Assembly (NCBI GenBank): GCA_937890735.1
Contig: CALACZ010000177.1
Coordinates: 1 to 15,034 of the forward strand
DNA length: 15,034 nucleotides
Reading direction: 5' to 3'
From: an uncultured Bacillota bacterium
GTDB lineage: Bacteria; Bacillota; Clostridia; Oscillospirales; Oscillospiraceae
Under the pieces are notes generated by a model. That model was not told the origin of the DNA. It searched no databases and saw nothing but the letters and a program-made list of their open reading frames with translations. The stretch's first letter is position 1. Every line of letters begins with the position of its first letter. Positions 6,931 to 14,258 of the stretch are shown in pieces. The position numbers and the translations under genes are program-made.

Positions 6931-7920
6931 ATGAAGGAGTTTTTTGCGTATCTTCGCGCGCGGTCGCGCGTTTTGACCTGCGGCGCGCTGTGCGTGCTGA
7001 TCTTTGCGGCGTCGTTCTATCTCTACGGGCTGCCGCTGCGGGCGGTTTGGTATCCGGCGGCGCTGTGCGCGGCGCTCGGCGCGGTGTTCTGCGTGCTGGA
7101 CATTCTTCGCGTGCGCAGAAAATGCCGCCTGCTCACGCTGCCGCAGAACGCGGACGCGGCGCAGCCCGCTGACCTGCCCCCGGCTGGGACGCCCGAAGAG
7201 GCGTGCTATCAGGCGCTTTTAGAGGCGCTGCGGCGGCAGTTTGCCGAAGAGCGCGCGGCGGCGCAGACGCGCTACAGCCAGATGATCGACTATTACACCG
7301 TCTGGGCGCACCAGATCAAAACGCCCATCGCCGCCATGCGTCTGACGCTCCAGTGCGAGGATCAGCCGCTGGCGCGCAGCATTTCGTCGGAGCTTCTTCG
7401 CATCGAGCAGTATGTGCAGATGGCGATGACGTATCTGCGGCTGGACTCGGACGAGACGGACTATGCCTTCCGCACGCAGCCGCTCGACCCCATCATTCGG
7501 CAGGCGGTGCGGCGCTTTTCGGGTGAGTTCATCCTGCGAAAGCTGCGGCTGGAGTACGAGCCGGTGGAGCTTTCCGTCGTGACGGATGAAAAATGGCTCA
7601 CGTTCGTGCTGGAGCAGCTTCTCTCCAACGCGCTCAAGTATACCCGTGCGGGGTCTATTTGCATTTTTCTGCAAAACGGGCGCACGCTGTGCATCGCCGA
7701 CACCGGCATCGGCATCGCGCCGGAGGATCTGCCGCGCATTTTTGACAAGGGCTTCACCGGCGCCGCCGGGCGCGCGGAGCAGAGCGCGAGCGGACTGGGG
7801 CTGTACCTCTGCCGCCGCATCTGTGCGGCACTGAATATTCCTATCCGCGCGGAGTCCAAGCTCGGCACAGGCACAACGGTGTATCTGACTCTGCCGGACG
7901 CGCCGGGGCGCGCGGAGTGA
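6931..7920 (+). CDS. Sensor histidine kinase, intramembrane-sensing BceS-like
   Basis: 329-aa kinase. Two N-terminal TM helices (about 14-32 and 38-57) are separated by only a few residues, so there is no extracellular sensor domain; this is the hallmark of BceS-type kinases, which sense through their partner ABC transporter. The phosphoacceptor is H127 in VWAHQIKTPIAAM, the H-Q-I-K-T-P variant typical of that group. The ATPase domain has LLSNALKYT (N box, N233), ADTGIGIAPEDL (G1, D257), FDKGFTG (F box) and SGLGLYLCRR (G2). It is translated directly after the regulator. Its TGA stop is also the first part of the TGACA-N4-TGTAA box of the next operon. Trigger compounds are not determinable; antimicrobial peptides acting on lipid II-cycle intermediates are usual for the family. 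Confidence 0.93.
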   Translation: MKEFFAYLRARSRVLTCGALCVLIFAASFYLYGLPLRAVWYPAALCAALGAVFCVLDILRVRRKCRLLTLPQNADAAQPADLPPAGTPEEACYQALLEALRRQFAEERAAAQTRYSQMIDYYTVWAHQIKTPIAAMRLTLQCEDQPLARSISSELLRIEQYVQMAMTYLRLDSDETDYAFRTQPLDPIIRQAVRRFSGEFILRKLRLEYEPVELSVVTDEKWLTFVLEQLLSNALKYTRAGSICIFLQNGRTLCIADTGIGIAPEDLPRIFDKGFTGAAGRAEQSASGLGLYLCRRICAALNIPIRAESKLGTGTTVYLTLPDAPGRAE

Positions 7921-7953
7921 CAAAACTGTAAGACCGGGGGCGAAAACTGTAAG
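7918..7953 (+). promoter_or_regulatory. Probable response-regulator operator of the ABC operon
   Basis: TGACA-AAAC-TGTAA at 7918-7931 exactly fits the TNACA-N4-TGTAA pattern known (from memory) for BceR-type regulators in Bacillus. AAAACTGTAAG occurs at 7922-7932 and again at 7943-7953, 21 bp or two helical turns apart, as expected for tandem OmpR-family binding. The pair lies about 45-80 bp upstream of the predicted start, a normal activator position. The second copy keeps only the TGTAA half. Confidence 0.65.
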
Positions 7954-7962
7954 CCGATCGCA

Positions 7963-7991
7963 TGGCGCGCAGTCTCCGCCCCCGGTATAAT
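7963..7991 (+). promoter_or_regulatory. Activator-dependent promoter of the ABC transporter operon
   Basis: Exact TATAAT at 7986-7991, but the hexamer 17 bp upstream is TGGCGC, a very poor -35. A good -10 with no usable -35 just downstream of a regulator repeat fits a promoter that needs the response regulator. Confidence 0.7.
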
Positions 7992-8008
7992 CATAGCCGT
8001 AATTCAGG

Positions 8009-8032
8009 AGTAACCGCTGATCGTCGGTTACT
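8009..8032 (+). repeat. Inverted repeat in ABC operon leader, shared with metK leader
   Basis: AGTAACCG (8009-8016) and CGGTTACT (8025-8032) flank an 8-nt spacer. Read as half-sites, both strands carry GTAACCG[A/C][T/C]GAT (8010-8021 plus, 8031-8020 minus), overlapping on GAT. It falls in the 5' untranslated region, 14 nt before the AGGAGG of the ATPase gene. The 12-nt GTAACCGCTGAT is identical to the metK leader arm. Confidence 0.65.
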
Positions 8033-8060
8033 CAAAAGCTGAACATAGGAGGCTATCATC

Positions 8061-8822
8061 ATGATCCTGGAAGTCAAAGGACTCAAAAAGGTCTATTCCA
8101 GCCGTCTCGGCAGCAGTAAGGTCGAGGCGCTCAAAAATGTGAATTTTACGGTCGAGCCGGGCGAATATGTCGCCATTATGGGGGAATCCGGGTCTGGCAA
8201 GACGACGCTCCTCAACATCCTCGCCGCGCTCGACCGCCCCACGGCAGGCAGCGTCGTGCTGGACGGGCAGGACCTCGCCGCAGTCGGCGACGCCGCCGCC
8301 AGCGCGTTCCGGCGCGAGCATCTGGGGTTCGTGTTTCAGGAGTTCAACCTGCTGGACACATTTACGCTGGAGGATAACATCTATCTGCCGCTCGTGCTGG
8401 CGGGGATGCCGTATCTGGAGATGAACCAGCGCCTGCGCACCGTCGCCGGGCAGCTCGGCATCGCGGATCTGCTCAAAAAGTACCCCTACGAGGTCTCCGG
8501 CGGGCAGAAGCAGCGCGCGGCGGTCGCCCGGGCGATCATCACGCAGCCGAAGCTCCTGCTGGCGGATGAGCCGACGGGTGCGCTCGACTCGCACGCGACG
8601 GACGAGCTGCTGTACCTCTTCGGCGAGCTGAATCGGCAGGGGCAGACCATCCTCATGGTGACACACTCCGTCAAGGCGGCAAGCACCGCCGGGCGCGTGC
8701 TGTTCATCAAGGACGGCGAGGTGTTCCACCAGCTCTACCGCGGCGAAGCGACGAACGAGCAGTTCTACCAGAAGATCGCCGAAACGCTGACCATGCTGAC
8801 GACAGGCGGTGAGCGGGCATGA
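8061..8822 (+). CDS. ABC transporter ATP-binding protein, BceA-like
   Basis: 253-aa nucleotide-binding subunit of the MacB/LolD/BceA class. All motifs are intact: Walker A GESGSGKT (41-48), Q-loop FQEFNLLD (Q93), signature VSGGQKQRAAVARA (145-158), Walker B LLLADEPTGALD (165-176) and H-loop MVTHS (H202). AGGAGG sits 8 nt before the ATG. The last four bases (ATGA) overlap the permease start, so the two subunits are translationally coupled. In Bce systems the ATPase powers removal of an antimicrobial peptide from its target, and its activity also signals to the adjacent kinase; that role here is inferred from gene order and family. Confidence 0.95.
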   Translation: MILEVKGLKKVYSSRLGSSKVEALKNVNFTVEPGEYVAIMGESGSGKTTLLNILAALDRPTAGSVVLDGQDLAAVGDAAASAFRREHLGFVFQEFNLLDTFTLEDNIYLPLVLAGMPYLEMNQRLRTVAGQLGIADLLKKYPYEVSGGQKQRAAVARAIITQPKLLLADEPTGALDSHATDELLYLFGELNRQGQTILMVTHSVKAASTAGRVLFIKDGEVFHQLYRGEATNEQFYQKIAETLTMLTTGGERA

Positions 8823-10855
8823 AGCTGGAATTTTTCCCAAAGCTGGCGATGGACGGCATCCGCAAAAACAAGCGCCTGTACACGCCCTACATCCTCGCCT
8901 GCATCGGCATGGTCGCCATGCTCTACATCATCACATTCCTCTCCCAAAGCCCGCTCGTCGAGTCCGCGCGCGGCGGCACCACGGCGTGCATGGCGATGGG
9001 CTTCGGCAGCTGGGTCATCGCGGTGTTTTCCTGCATCTTTCTGTTTTACACGAACGCCTTTCTTATCCGCCGGCGCAAAAAGGAATTTGGGCTTTATAAC
9101 ATTCTCGGCATGGAAAAGCGCCACATCGGCGTGATCTTATTCTGGGAGACGCTCATCACCGCCCTCATCGCGCTGGCGGCGGGGCTGGCACTGGGCGTGC
9201 TGCTGTCCAAGCTCGTGGAGCTGGCGCTTTTGAAGCTCCTGCAAAGCGGCGTGACGTTCGCGTTCTCCGTCAGTGTCCCGGCGCTTGCGCGCACGGCGGT
9301 CGTGTTCGCCGTCATTTTCGCGCTGCTGTTTCTGAACGCGCTGCGGCAGGTGCGCTTTTCCTCGGCGATCGCGCTGCTGCGCAGCGAGAGCGCGGGTGAA
9401 AAGCCGCCCAAGGCAAACTGGCTGCTGGGCGTGCTGGGCATTCTGCTGCTGGGTGCGGCGTATTACGTCGCGGTTACGGTCGCCGATCCCGTGAGTGCCC
9501 TGTTCTGGTTCTTCATCGCGGTGATCCTGGTCATTTTCGCAACGTTTCTGCTCATGATCTGCGGCTCGGTCGTGCTGTGCCGCGCGCTGCAAAAGAACCG
9601 GCGATATTATTACCGCGCGGACCATTTCGTCTCCGTCTCGTCCATGACCTACCGCATGAAGCGCAACGGCGCGGGGCTTGCCTCGATCTGCATTTTGGCG
9701 ACGATGGTGCTCGTCATGCTCAGCTCCACGGCGAGCCTCTTCTTTGGCGCTGACGATGCGCTGAAAACGCGCTATCCGCGTGAGGAAAACGTCACCGTCT
9801 GGCTGGACGGCGCCGAACAGCTGACGGACGAGAGCGTCCCCGCCGTGCGCAAAGCGCTGGAGGCAACACTGCAAGAACATACCGTCACGCCGCAGAACAT
9901 CATCGACTACCGCTGCACGCGCGTGTACGGTAACCTCCTCGGGGAGGACGCGCAGCTCGTCGCGGGCTACGTCGCAAGCAGCTCGCTGTGCGGATTTGAG
10001 TTCATCCCGCTCTCCGACTACAACGCCGCCGCAGGCGAACACCGAGTGTTGGGAAACGGCGAGGTCCTGCTCTACGCACACGGGATCGACTACTGCGGCA
10101 GCGAGATCCGCTTTGAAGATGCCTGCACGCTCCGCGTCGCAGAGCAGCTCGATGGCGCAGCCTTTCCCTTCCGCCCGCTAAGTACGGAAACCGTGCCCAC
10201 CATCATGCTTGTGGTCGGCGACCCGCAGGCGGCGCTCGCGCCGCTCTACGCCCTGCGCGATGAAAACGGCGAGGAGCTTCCCTCTACACGCTGGGTCTAT
10301 CAGTTCGACACCGGGCTTTCCGAGGACGCACAGATCGCGCTGCTGGATGACGATGGCGGACTGCGCGACACGCTTTTTGAAAATTCAAACGACGGCAAAG
10401 CCTATGGCTACGACGCGCAGAGCCGCGCGTCGAATAAGGACGACTTTTTCGGCACATTCGGCAGCCTCTTCTTCCTCGGCGCGCTGCTCAGCGTCGTGTT
10501 CACGTTCGCGGCGGTGCTCATCATCTACTATAAGCAGGTCTCCGAGGGCTATGAGGATCAGGCGCGCTTTGCGATCATGCAGAAGGTCGGCATGACGCGG
10601 CGCGAAATTCGCCGCAGCATTGATTCGCAGCTCCTCACGGTCTTTTTCCTGCCGCTGGGGCTGGCGGGCGTGCATCTCATCTTCGCGTTTCCGATGGTGC
10701 GCAAGGTGCTCACGCTCTTCGGGCTGCAAAACGTCACCCTGTTCGCAGGCGTCACAGCGCTGTCGTTCGTATTCTTCGCCATCATCTATGCGGTCATCTA
10801 TCGCGCGACGTCGTCTGCGTACTTCGCCATCGTCAGCGATACGGAGCGCGAATAA
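8819..10855 (+). CDS. FtsX-type ABC transporter permease, BceB-like
   Basis: 678-aa membrane subunit. About ten TM helices are visible (near 22-41, 60-80, 105-130, 158-176, 201-220, 227-250, 287-307, 549-570, 606-626, 640-661). A large extracytoplasmic domain of about 240 residues (308-548) lies between TM7 and TM8. This is the distinctive BceB layout: two FtsX-like cores plus the big loop thought to recognise the peptide and talk to the kinase. RRRKKEFGLYNILGMEKRHI (84-103) and QARFAIMQKVGMTRREIRRS (581-600) are the cytoplasmic FtsX coupling motifs of the two halves. Translation starts at ATG within the ATGA overlap with the ATPase gene, with GGTGAG upstream. Operon end: the stop is followed 5 bp later by a hairpin cluster. 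Confidence 0.93.
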   Translation: MKLEFFPKLAMDGIRKNKRLYTPYILACIGMVAMLYIITFLSQSPLVESARGGTTACMAMGFGSWVIAVFSCIFLFYTNAFLIRRRKKEFGLYNILGMEKRHIGVILFWETLITALIALAAGLALGVLLSKLVELALLKLLQSGVTFAFSVSVPALARTAVVFAVIFALLFLNALRQVRFSSAIALLRSESAGEKPPKANWLLGVLGILLLGAAYYVAVTVADPVSALFWFFIAVILVIFATFLLMICGSVVLCRALQKNRRYYYRADHFVSVSSMTYRMKRNGAGLASICILATMVLVMLSSTASLFFGADDALKTRYPREENVTVWLDGAEQLTDESVPAVRKALEATLQEHTVTPQNIIDYRCTRVYGNLLGEDAQLVAGYVASSSLCGFEFIPLSDYNAAAGEHRVLGNGEVLLYAHGIDYCGSEIRFEDACTLRVAEQLDGAAFPFRPLSTETVPTIMLVVGDPQAALAPLYALRDENGEELPSTRWVYQFDTGLSEDAQIALLDDDGGLRDTLFENSNDGKAYGYDAQSRASNKDDFFGTFGSLFFLGALLSVVFTFAAVLIIYYKQVSEGYEDQARFAIMQKVGMTRREIRRSIDSQLLTVFFLPLGLAGVHLIFAFPMVRKVLTLFGLQNVTLFAGVTALSFVFFAIIYAVIYRATSSAYFAIVSDTERE

Positions 10856-10860
10856 TACTG

Positions 10861-10888
10861 TTTTCTGATTAAAAAATTAATCAGAAAA
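10861..10888. repeat. 12-bp perfect hairpin after the permease stop
   Basis: TTTTCTGATTAA and TTAATCAGAAAA around an AAAA loop. It starts 5 bp after the permease stop. On the plus strand it is followed by CCCGCG rather than a T tract, so it is not a standard terminator; it may act as a 3'-end stabiliser or be the edge of the repeat cluster. Confidence 0.8.
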
Positions 10889-10891
10889 CCC

Positions 10892-10906
10892 GCGTGCTTC
10901 GCACGC
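10892..10906. repeat. Small hairpin GCGTGC-TTC-GCACGC
   Basis: Six-bp perfect stem with a TTC triloop, 3 bp after the previous hairpin and 1 bp before the next palindrome. It shares the TTC loop with two hairpins further right. Confidence 0.7.
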
Positions 10907-10907
10907 T

Positions 10908-10931
10908 GGAATTGCACAATTGTGCAATTCC
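10908..10931. repeat. Perfect 24-bp palindrome
   Basis: GGAATTGCACAA followed by its exact reverse complement with no spacer. As DNA it could be a dimer-binding site; as RNA it could fold only with a few central bases left unpaired. It is intergenic and part of the hairpin cluster. Confidence 0.8.
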
Positions 10932-10939
10932 CCGTCTCA

Positions 10940-11003
10940 TACAGTTCTTAACGCACCTTCGGTGCTATAAAAATCTTTTCAAGATTTTTAATAAGAACTA
11001 GTA
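10940..11003. repeat. Nested cruciform: outer stem enclosing two TTC-loop hairpins
   Basis: Outer arms TAC-AGTTCTTA (10940-10950) and TAAGAACT-A-GTA (10992-11003) pair over 11 bp with one bulged A. Inside are GCACC-TTC-GGTGC (10953-10965) and TAAAAATCTT-TTC-AAGATTTTTA (10968-10990). This gives a compact three-way junction on either strand, characteristic of small non-coding mobile or structured elements. Confidence 0.7.
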
Positions 11004-11011
11004 TAAGTTCC

Positions 11012-11048
11012 AAAACGCGGGCTTCCAGCCGGGAAGTCCGCGCTTTTT
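11012..11048 (+). terminator. Rho-independent terminator at end of hairpin cluster
   Basis: Stem CGCGGGCTTCC / GGAAGTCCGCG (11016-11026 with 11032-11042, one G.T wobble), AGCCG loop, then CTTTTT on the plus strand and TTTT on the minus strand. It probably ends the ABC operon and insulates the S-layer gene. Confidence 0.75.
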
Positions 11049-11083
11049 GCATATTCTCAATACTATATCATACTTTCGGGCGA

Positions 11084-11112
11084 TTGACATTTCCCCGACT
11101 GTCCTGTAAGCT
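11084..11112 (+). promoter_or_regulatory. Possible promoter of the S-layer-type gene
   Basis: Exact TTGACA at 11084-11089 follows the terminator, but 17 bp on is only TAAGCT (3/6). The predicted start would be about 25 bp before the ATG. The -35 is convincing; the -10 is not. Confidence 0.4.
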
Positions 11113-11143
11113 GGAAGAGATAAAAAGCACGAGGAGGATGACC

Positions 11144-14047
11144 ATGAAAAAGCGACTTTTGAGCCTGCTGCTGGCGCTGGTGCTGTGCATCGGGCTGCTG
11201 CCTGCGGCAGTGAGTGCGGCAGTAGCCGAGCAGAGTGCGATCCAGTCTAACTTTTTGAGCGCCACAAAAACCTACAGCACCGAGGACGGCTATCACTACG
11301 TCTACTTCGGGCAGTGGAACGGCAAGCCCATCAAGTGGCGCGTGCTGACACACCCCGAAAGCTACAGCGACCCGGGCGCTCTCCTGCTGGCAGACGAGGT
11401 CGTAGATACCCTAGCGTTCGGTAAGAGTGACGACGATTACCTGTGGGCGAGCAGCCAGGCAAAGGAATGGTGCAATGACACATTCTACAACGGCGCGTTC
11501 TCCGCTCTGGAGCAGGCGCGCATCTCGGACGCGCCCGAAACGAACGACCGCGCTACGACTCCAGCGGAAGCAGGTCGCAACACCGCTGACAGCATCACCA
11601 CGGGTCAGAAATATCAGGAGTATCTCAATATTCTGAACGGCGACAAAATTTTCTTCCCGTCGTGGCTCGATCTGTTCAATACGGATTACGGCTTCGCCCC
11701 GGATGGCACAGCTTCGTACGCCGCACAGACCGCTCGAACGGCTGCGCCGGATACCACGACATACTATGGACCGGGCGGAACGGCATACTGGCTGCGCTCC
11801 TATTTGACTGTAGGCGGCAACAGTTATGCCGGAAAGATCGACGAGCTGGGCGCATATCAGGCGCAGGCATCGGATATTCCCTCCGGCGCGCGCCCGATGC
11901 TGTACCTGCAAACCGGCGTAGGCTATGTCTACTTCGTCACCGCAGCCGCGGGCGGCAAATCGGCGGACGGCATGGATGATGGGCTGACCGCCGTGCTGAG
12001 CCTCCCGGTGAACGAGTGGAAGCTGACGCTGAAGGACGAGAGCCGTGACGGCAAGTTTAAGATCACAGGCAGATATTCCAGCGGCGACTACCTCTACCTC
12101 GACTATGAGGGCGCGGCGACCGGCGAAAATGAGTACGTCTCCGGGCATATTTTCAGCAATCCTCAGCAAACCATCACGCACTACGGTCGCCTCGGCAAGG
12201 TGACGGACAGCAGCGGCACGGTCAAGATCGCCAAGAGCATCTTTTCCGACGGAGATTGGCTTTACATTTACAACGAGCAGTACAACGGCGACTATCGCAC
12301 CGACTATGTGGGCGGGGTGAATCTGATCGATCGCAACAACACCACGCCCGTCATTGACGTGACCTCGGAGCTGACGGGTCTTTCGACCGACGGCAAGCCC
12401 TATTCCGAGCGCTTCACGACCTACACGGCGACCCTGACGCCCGAGCAGGGCTATATGCTCCCCGAAAGCATCACCGTCACCGCAGGCGGCACGGAGCTGG
12501 TTCTGGGAAAGGACTACCGTTATGATCCTGAGACCGGCGAGCTGAAAGTCTGGGTCTCGCAGAACTCCGGCGCGCTGCACATCACGGTAAACGGTGTCAA
12601 AAAGACGTGGAAAATCAGTGTTTCCCCGGAGGATGGCGACTTCGGCACGATCGGCTACGGCTACGACCCGAGCCCCGAGCAGGTCATCACGATCACAAAC
12701 ACGGGCAACCAGACGCTGACCATGGAAAGCCCCGAGCATATTATGCCTAACAGCAATTTTGAGGTGGCGTTGGGCAGTGCATATGACAGTGCAAGTGGTC
12801 AGGCAGTGCTCGCCCCGGGCGAAAGCGCGACCTTCACCGTCCGCCTCAAAGCCGGGCTGGATCTCGGCACTTACTCCGATATGCTGATCCTTGAGGACGC
12901 CACCGGGAAGGTGCGCGAACTCATGGACATCGAGTTTACCGTTCAGGAGACCATCGTGAATATCTCGGATATTCACGGGGTGACCGCGCCGGTCACCGGC
13001 GAACCGCCCGCCGCCGCGATCCTGGACACCGAGCAGTACACCGGCACGGTCACATGGTCGCCGAGCGACGCAGCCTTCGCCGCCGGGACACAGTACACCG
13101 CCACCATCACCCTCACGCCCAAATACGGCTACACGCTGACCGGCGTGCCGGAGAATTTCTTCGCAGTCAGCGGCGCGACCTGCACGAACGCGGCAGACAG
13201 CGGTGTCATCACGGCAGAGTTCCCCGCCATCCCGTCAAACTCGCGTCAGACCAACCCCGTGAACATCGACCAGAGCAAGCACGGCAAGCTCACCGCTGAC
13301 CGCCCATCCGCGCCCGCCGGGGTGACCGTCACCGTCACCGCCAAGCCCGACGGCGGCTATGAGCTGAACGATCTGACGGTCGTGGACCGAAACGGCGATG
13401 CGGTCGATGCGCAGTACGAGGGCGACGGTCAGTACAGCTTCCGTATGCCGGTCGGCGGCGTGAGCGTCAGCGCAGAGTTCACCGCGCGCGACCAATACGG
13501 CAGCTTCGGCGACGTGGCGCGCGGCGAATATTACTTTGACGCCGTCGAGTGGGCGGCGGAGCAGGGTATTCTGGACGGCGTCGGCGGCGGACTGTTCGCC
13601 CCGCACAGCGCCTGCACCCGCGCCCAGATCGTCACCATTCTCTACCGTCTCGAGGGCACGCCCGCCGCATCCGCGAACCCGTTCCGCGACGTTGCCTCCG
13701 GCAGCTATTACGAAAAAGCCGTCGCATGGGCGGCGGAAAACGGCATCGTGAATGGCTACGGAAACGGTCTGTTCGGACCGAACGACCGCATCACGCGCGA
13801 GCAGCTCGCGGCGATCCTCTACCGCTACGCGCAGTACAAAAAGCTGGACGTCAGCGTCGGCGAGGACACGAACATCCTGAGCTATAATGACGCGACAAGT
13901 ATCTCCGACTACGCCTTCCCCGCCATGCAGTGGGCGTGCGGCGCAGGACTCCTGAAGGGTGCAAACGGCGACCTCCTCCCCAAAAACACCGCCACCCGCG
14001 CCCAAACGGCGACCATTCTCTACAGATTGGCGAGCCTTCTGACGTAA
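11144..14047 (+). CDS. S-layer-type secreted protein: DUF6273-like, Ig-like modules, three SLH repeats
   Basis: 967-aa surface protein. Residues 1-26 are a signal peptide (KKR, leucine-rich core, cut after VSA or SAA). Residues about 50-265 resemble the DUF6273 family: YVYFGQWNGKPIKWRVL near the start, then WASSQAKEWCNDTFY, later YWLRSY and ARPMLYL. Middle modules are beta-rich: 400-490 with an expected TLTPEQGYMLPESITV type of fold; 494-600 resembling SPD-2/Hydin-like Ig domains (ITITNTGNQTL, LAPGESATFTVRL); 612-695 (ATITLTPKYGYTLTGVP); and 706-780, a repeat with the GKLTADRP...GGYELNDLTV pattern. Three SLH repeats (about 787-840, 845-898, 911-965) with FGDV/FRDV starts and TRAQ(I/T)xTILYRL ends anchor it to pyruvylated wall polysaccharide. 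The frame extends upstream to 11084, but ATG 11144 has AGGAGG 6 nt before it and begins the signal peptide. It is monocistronic. Binding partner or ligand unknown. Confidence 0.9.
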   Translation: MKKRLLSLLLALVLCIGLLPAAVSAAVAEQSAIQSNFLSATKTYSTEDGYHYVYFGQWNGKPIKWRVLTHPESYSDPGALLLADEVVDTLAFGKSDDDYLWASSQAKEWCNDTFYNGAFSALEQARISDAPETNDRATTPAEAGRNTADSITTGQKYQEYLNILNGDKIFFPSWLDLFNTDYGFAPDGTASYAAQTARTAAPDTTTYYGPGGTAYWLRSYLTVGGNSYAGKIDELGAYQAQASDIPSGARPMLYLQTGVGYVYFVTAAAGGKSADGMDDGLTAVLSLPVNEWKLTLKDESRDGKFKITGRYSSGDYLYLDYEGAATGENEYVSGHIFSNPQQTITHYGRLGKVTDSSGTVKIAKSIFSDGDWLYIYNEQYNGDYRTDYVGGVNLIDRNNTTPVIDVTSELTGLSTDGKPYSERFTTYTATLTPEQGYMLPESITVTAGGTELVLGKDYRYDPETGELKVWVSQNSGALHITVNGVKKTWKISVSPEDGDFGTIGYGYDPSPEQVITITNTGNQTLTMESPEHIMPNSNFEVALGSAYDSASGQAVLAPGESATFTVRLKAGLDLGTYSDMLILEDATGKVRELMDIEFTVQETIVNISDIHGVTAPVTGEPPAAAILDTEQYTGTVTWSPSDAAFAAGTQYTATITLTPKYGYTLTGVPENFFAVSGATCTNAADSGVITAEFPAIPSNSRQTNPVNIDQSKHGKLTADRPSAPAGVTVTVTAKPDGGYELNDLTVVDRNGDAVDAQYEGDGQYSFRMPVGGVSVSAEFTARDQYGSFGDVARGEYYFDAVEWAAEQGILDGVGGGLFAPHSACTRAQIVTILYRLEGTPAASANPFRDVASGSYYEKAVAWAAENGIVNGYGNGLFGPNDRITREQLAAILYRYAQYKKLDVSVGEDTNILSYNDATSISDYAFPAMQWACGAGLLKGANGDLLPKNTATRAQTATILYRLASLLT

Positions 14048-14062
14048 CGCAAAAACAGCAGA

Positions 14063-14094
14063 GCCCCGCCCGCAAAAACGCGGGCGGGGCTTTT
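14063..14094 (+). terminator. Rho-independent terminator of the S-layer-type gene
   Basis: Perfect 11-bp GC stem GCCCCGCCCGC / GCGGGCGGGGC with a 6-nt A-rich loop, followed by TTTT; it begins 15 nt after the stop codon. Confidence 0.92.
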
Positions 14095-14153
14095 GCGCAC
14101 CGCCGCGTTCTCTTCTGATATAGGAGCGGGGCTAGTGCAGCCGGTATGACGCA

Positions 14154-14178
14154 GGGGTCGATGCCGCATCGACCCCTA
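14154..14178. repeat. Palindromic intergenic repeat (AGGGGTCGATG hairpin)
   Basis: AGGGGTCGATG and CATCGACCCCT flank CCG: an 11-bp perfect stem with a 3-nt loop, extendable to 12-bp arms around a single C. It lies between two convergent units with no T tract, so it is a REP-like palindrome rather than a terminator. The rest of 14095-14258 shows only a 6-bp hairpin GCTGCC-AAGAAG-GGCAGC (14227-14244) and no gene. Confidence 0.7.
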
Positions 14179-14258
14179 CAGGCATTTTACGAATTTGCAT
14201 CGGTGCATCCATTATTGCGAGTGCGTGCTGCCAAGAAGGGCAGCCCCCCTCCCCTATC

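Noticed and set aside
9137..10081. 314-aa minus-strand frame within the permease gene
   Set aside because: Shadow of the FtsX permease; Arg/Gln/His-rich with no start signal.
10861..10888. First hairpin after the permease as the operon terminator
   Set aside because: The stem is AT-rich and is followed by CCCGCG, not a T run, on the plus strand; 11012-11048 is a better terminator.
11104..11110. Third CTGTAAG upstream of the S-layer-type gene as another regulator site
   Set aside because: Only a heptamer, without the AAAA flank, tandem partner or TGACA half at 4-bp spacing; chance is a sufficient explanation.
11411..12976. 521-aa open frame on the minus strand opposite the S-layer-type gene
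   Set aside because: No ribosome binding site or domain signature; it is a complement shadow of the DUF6273/Ig region.
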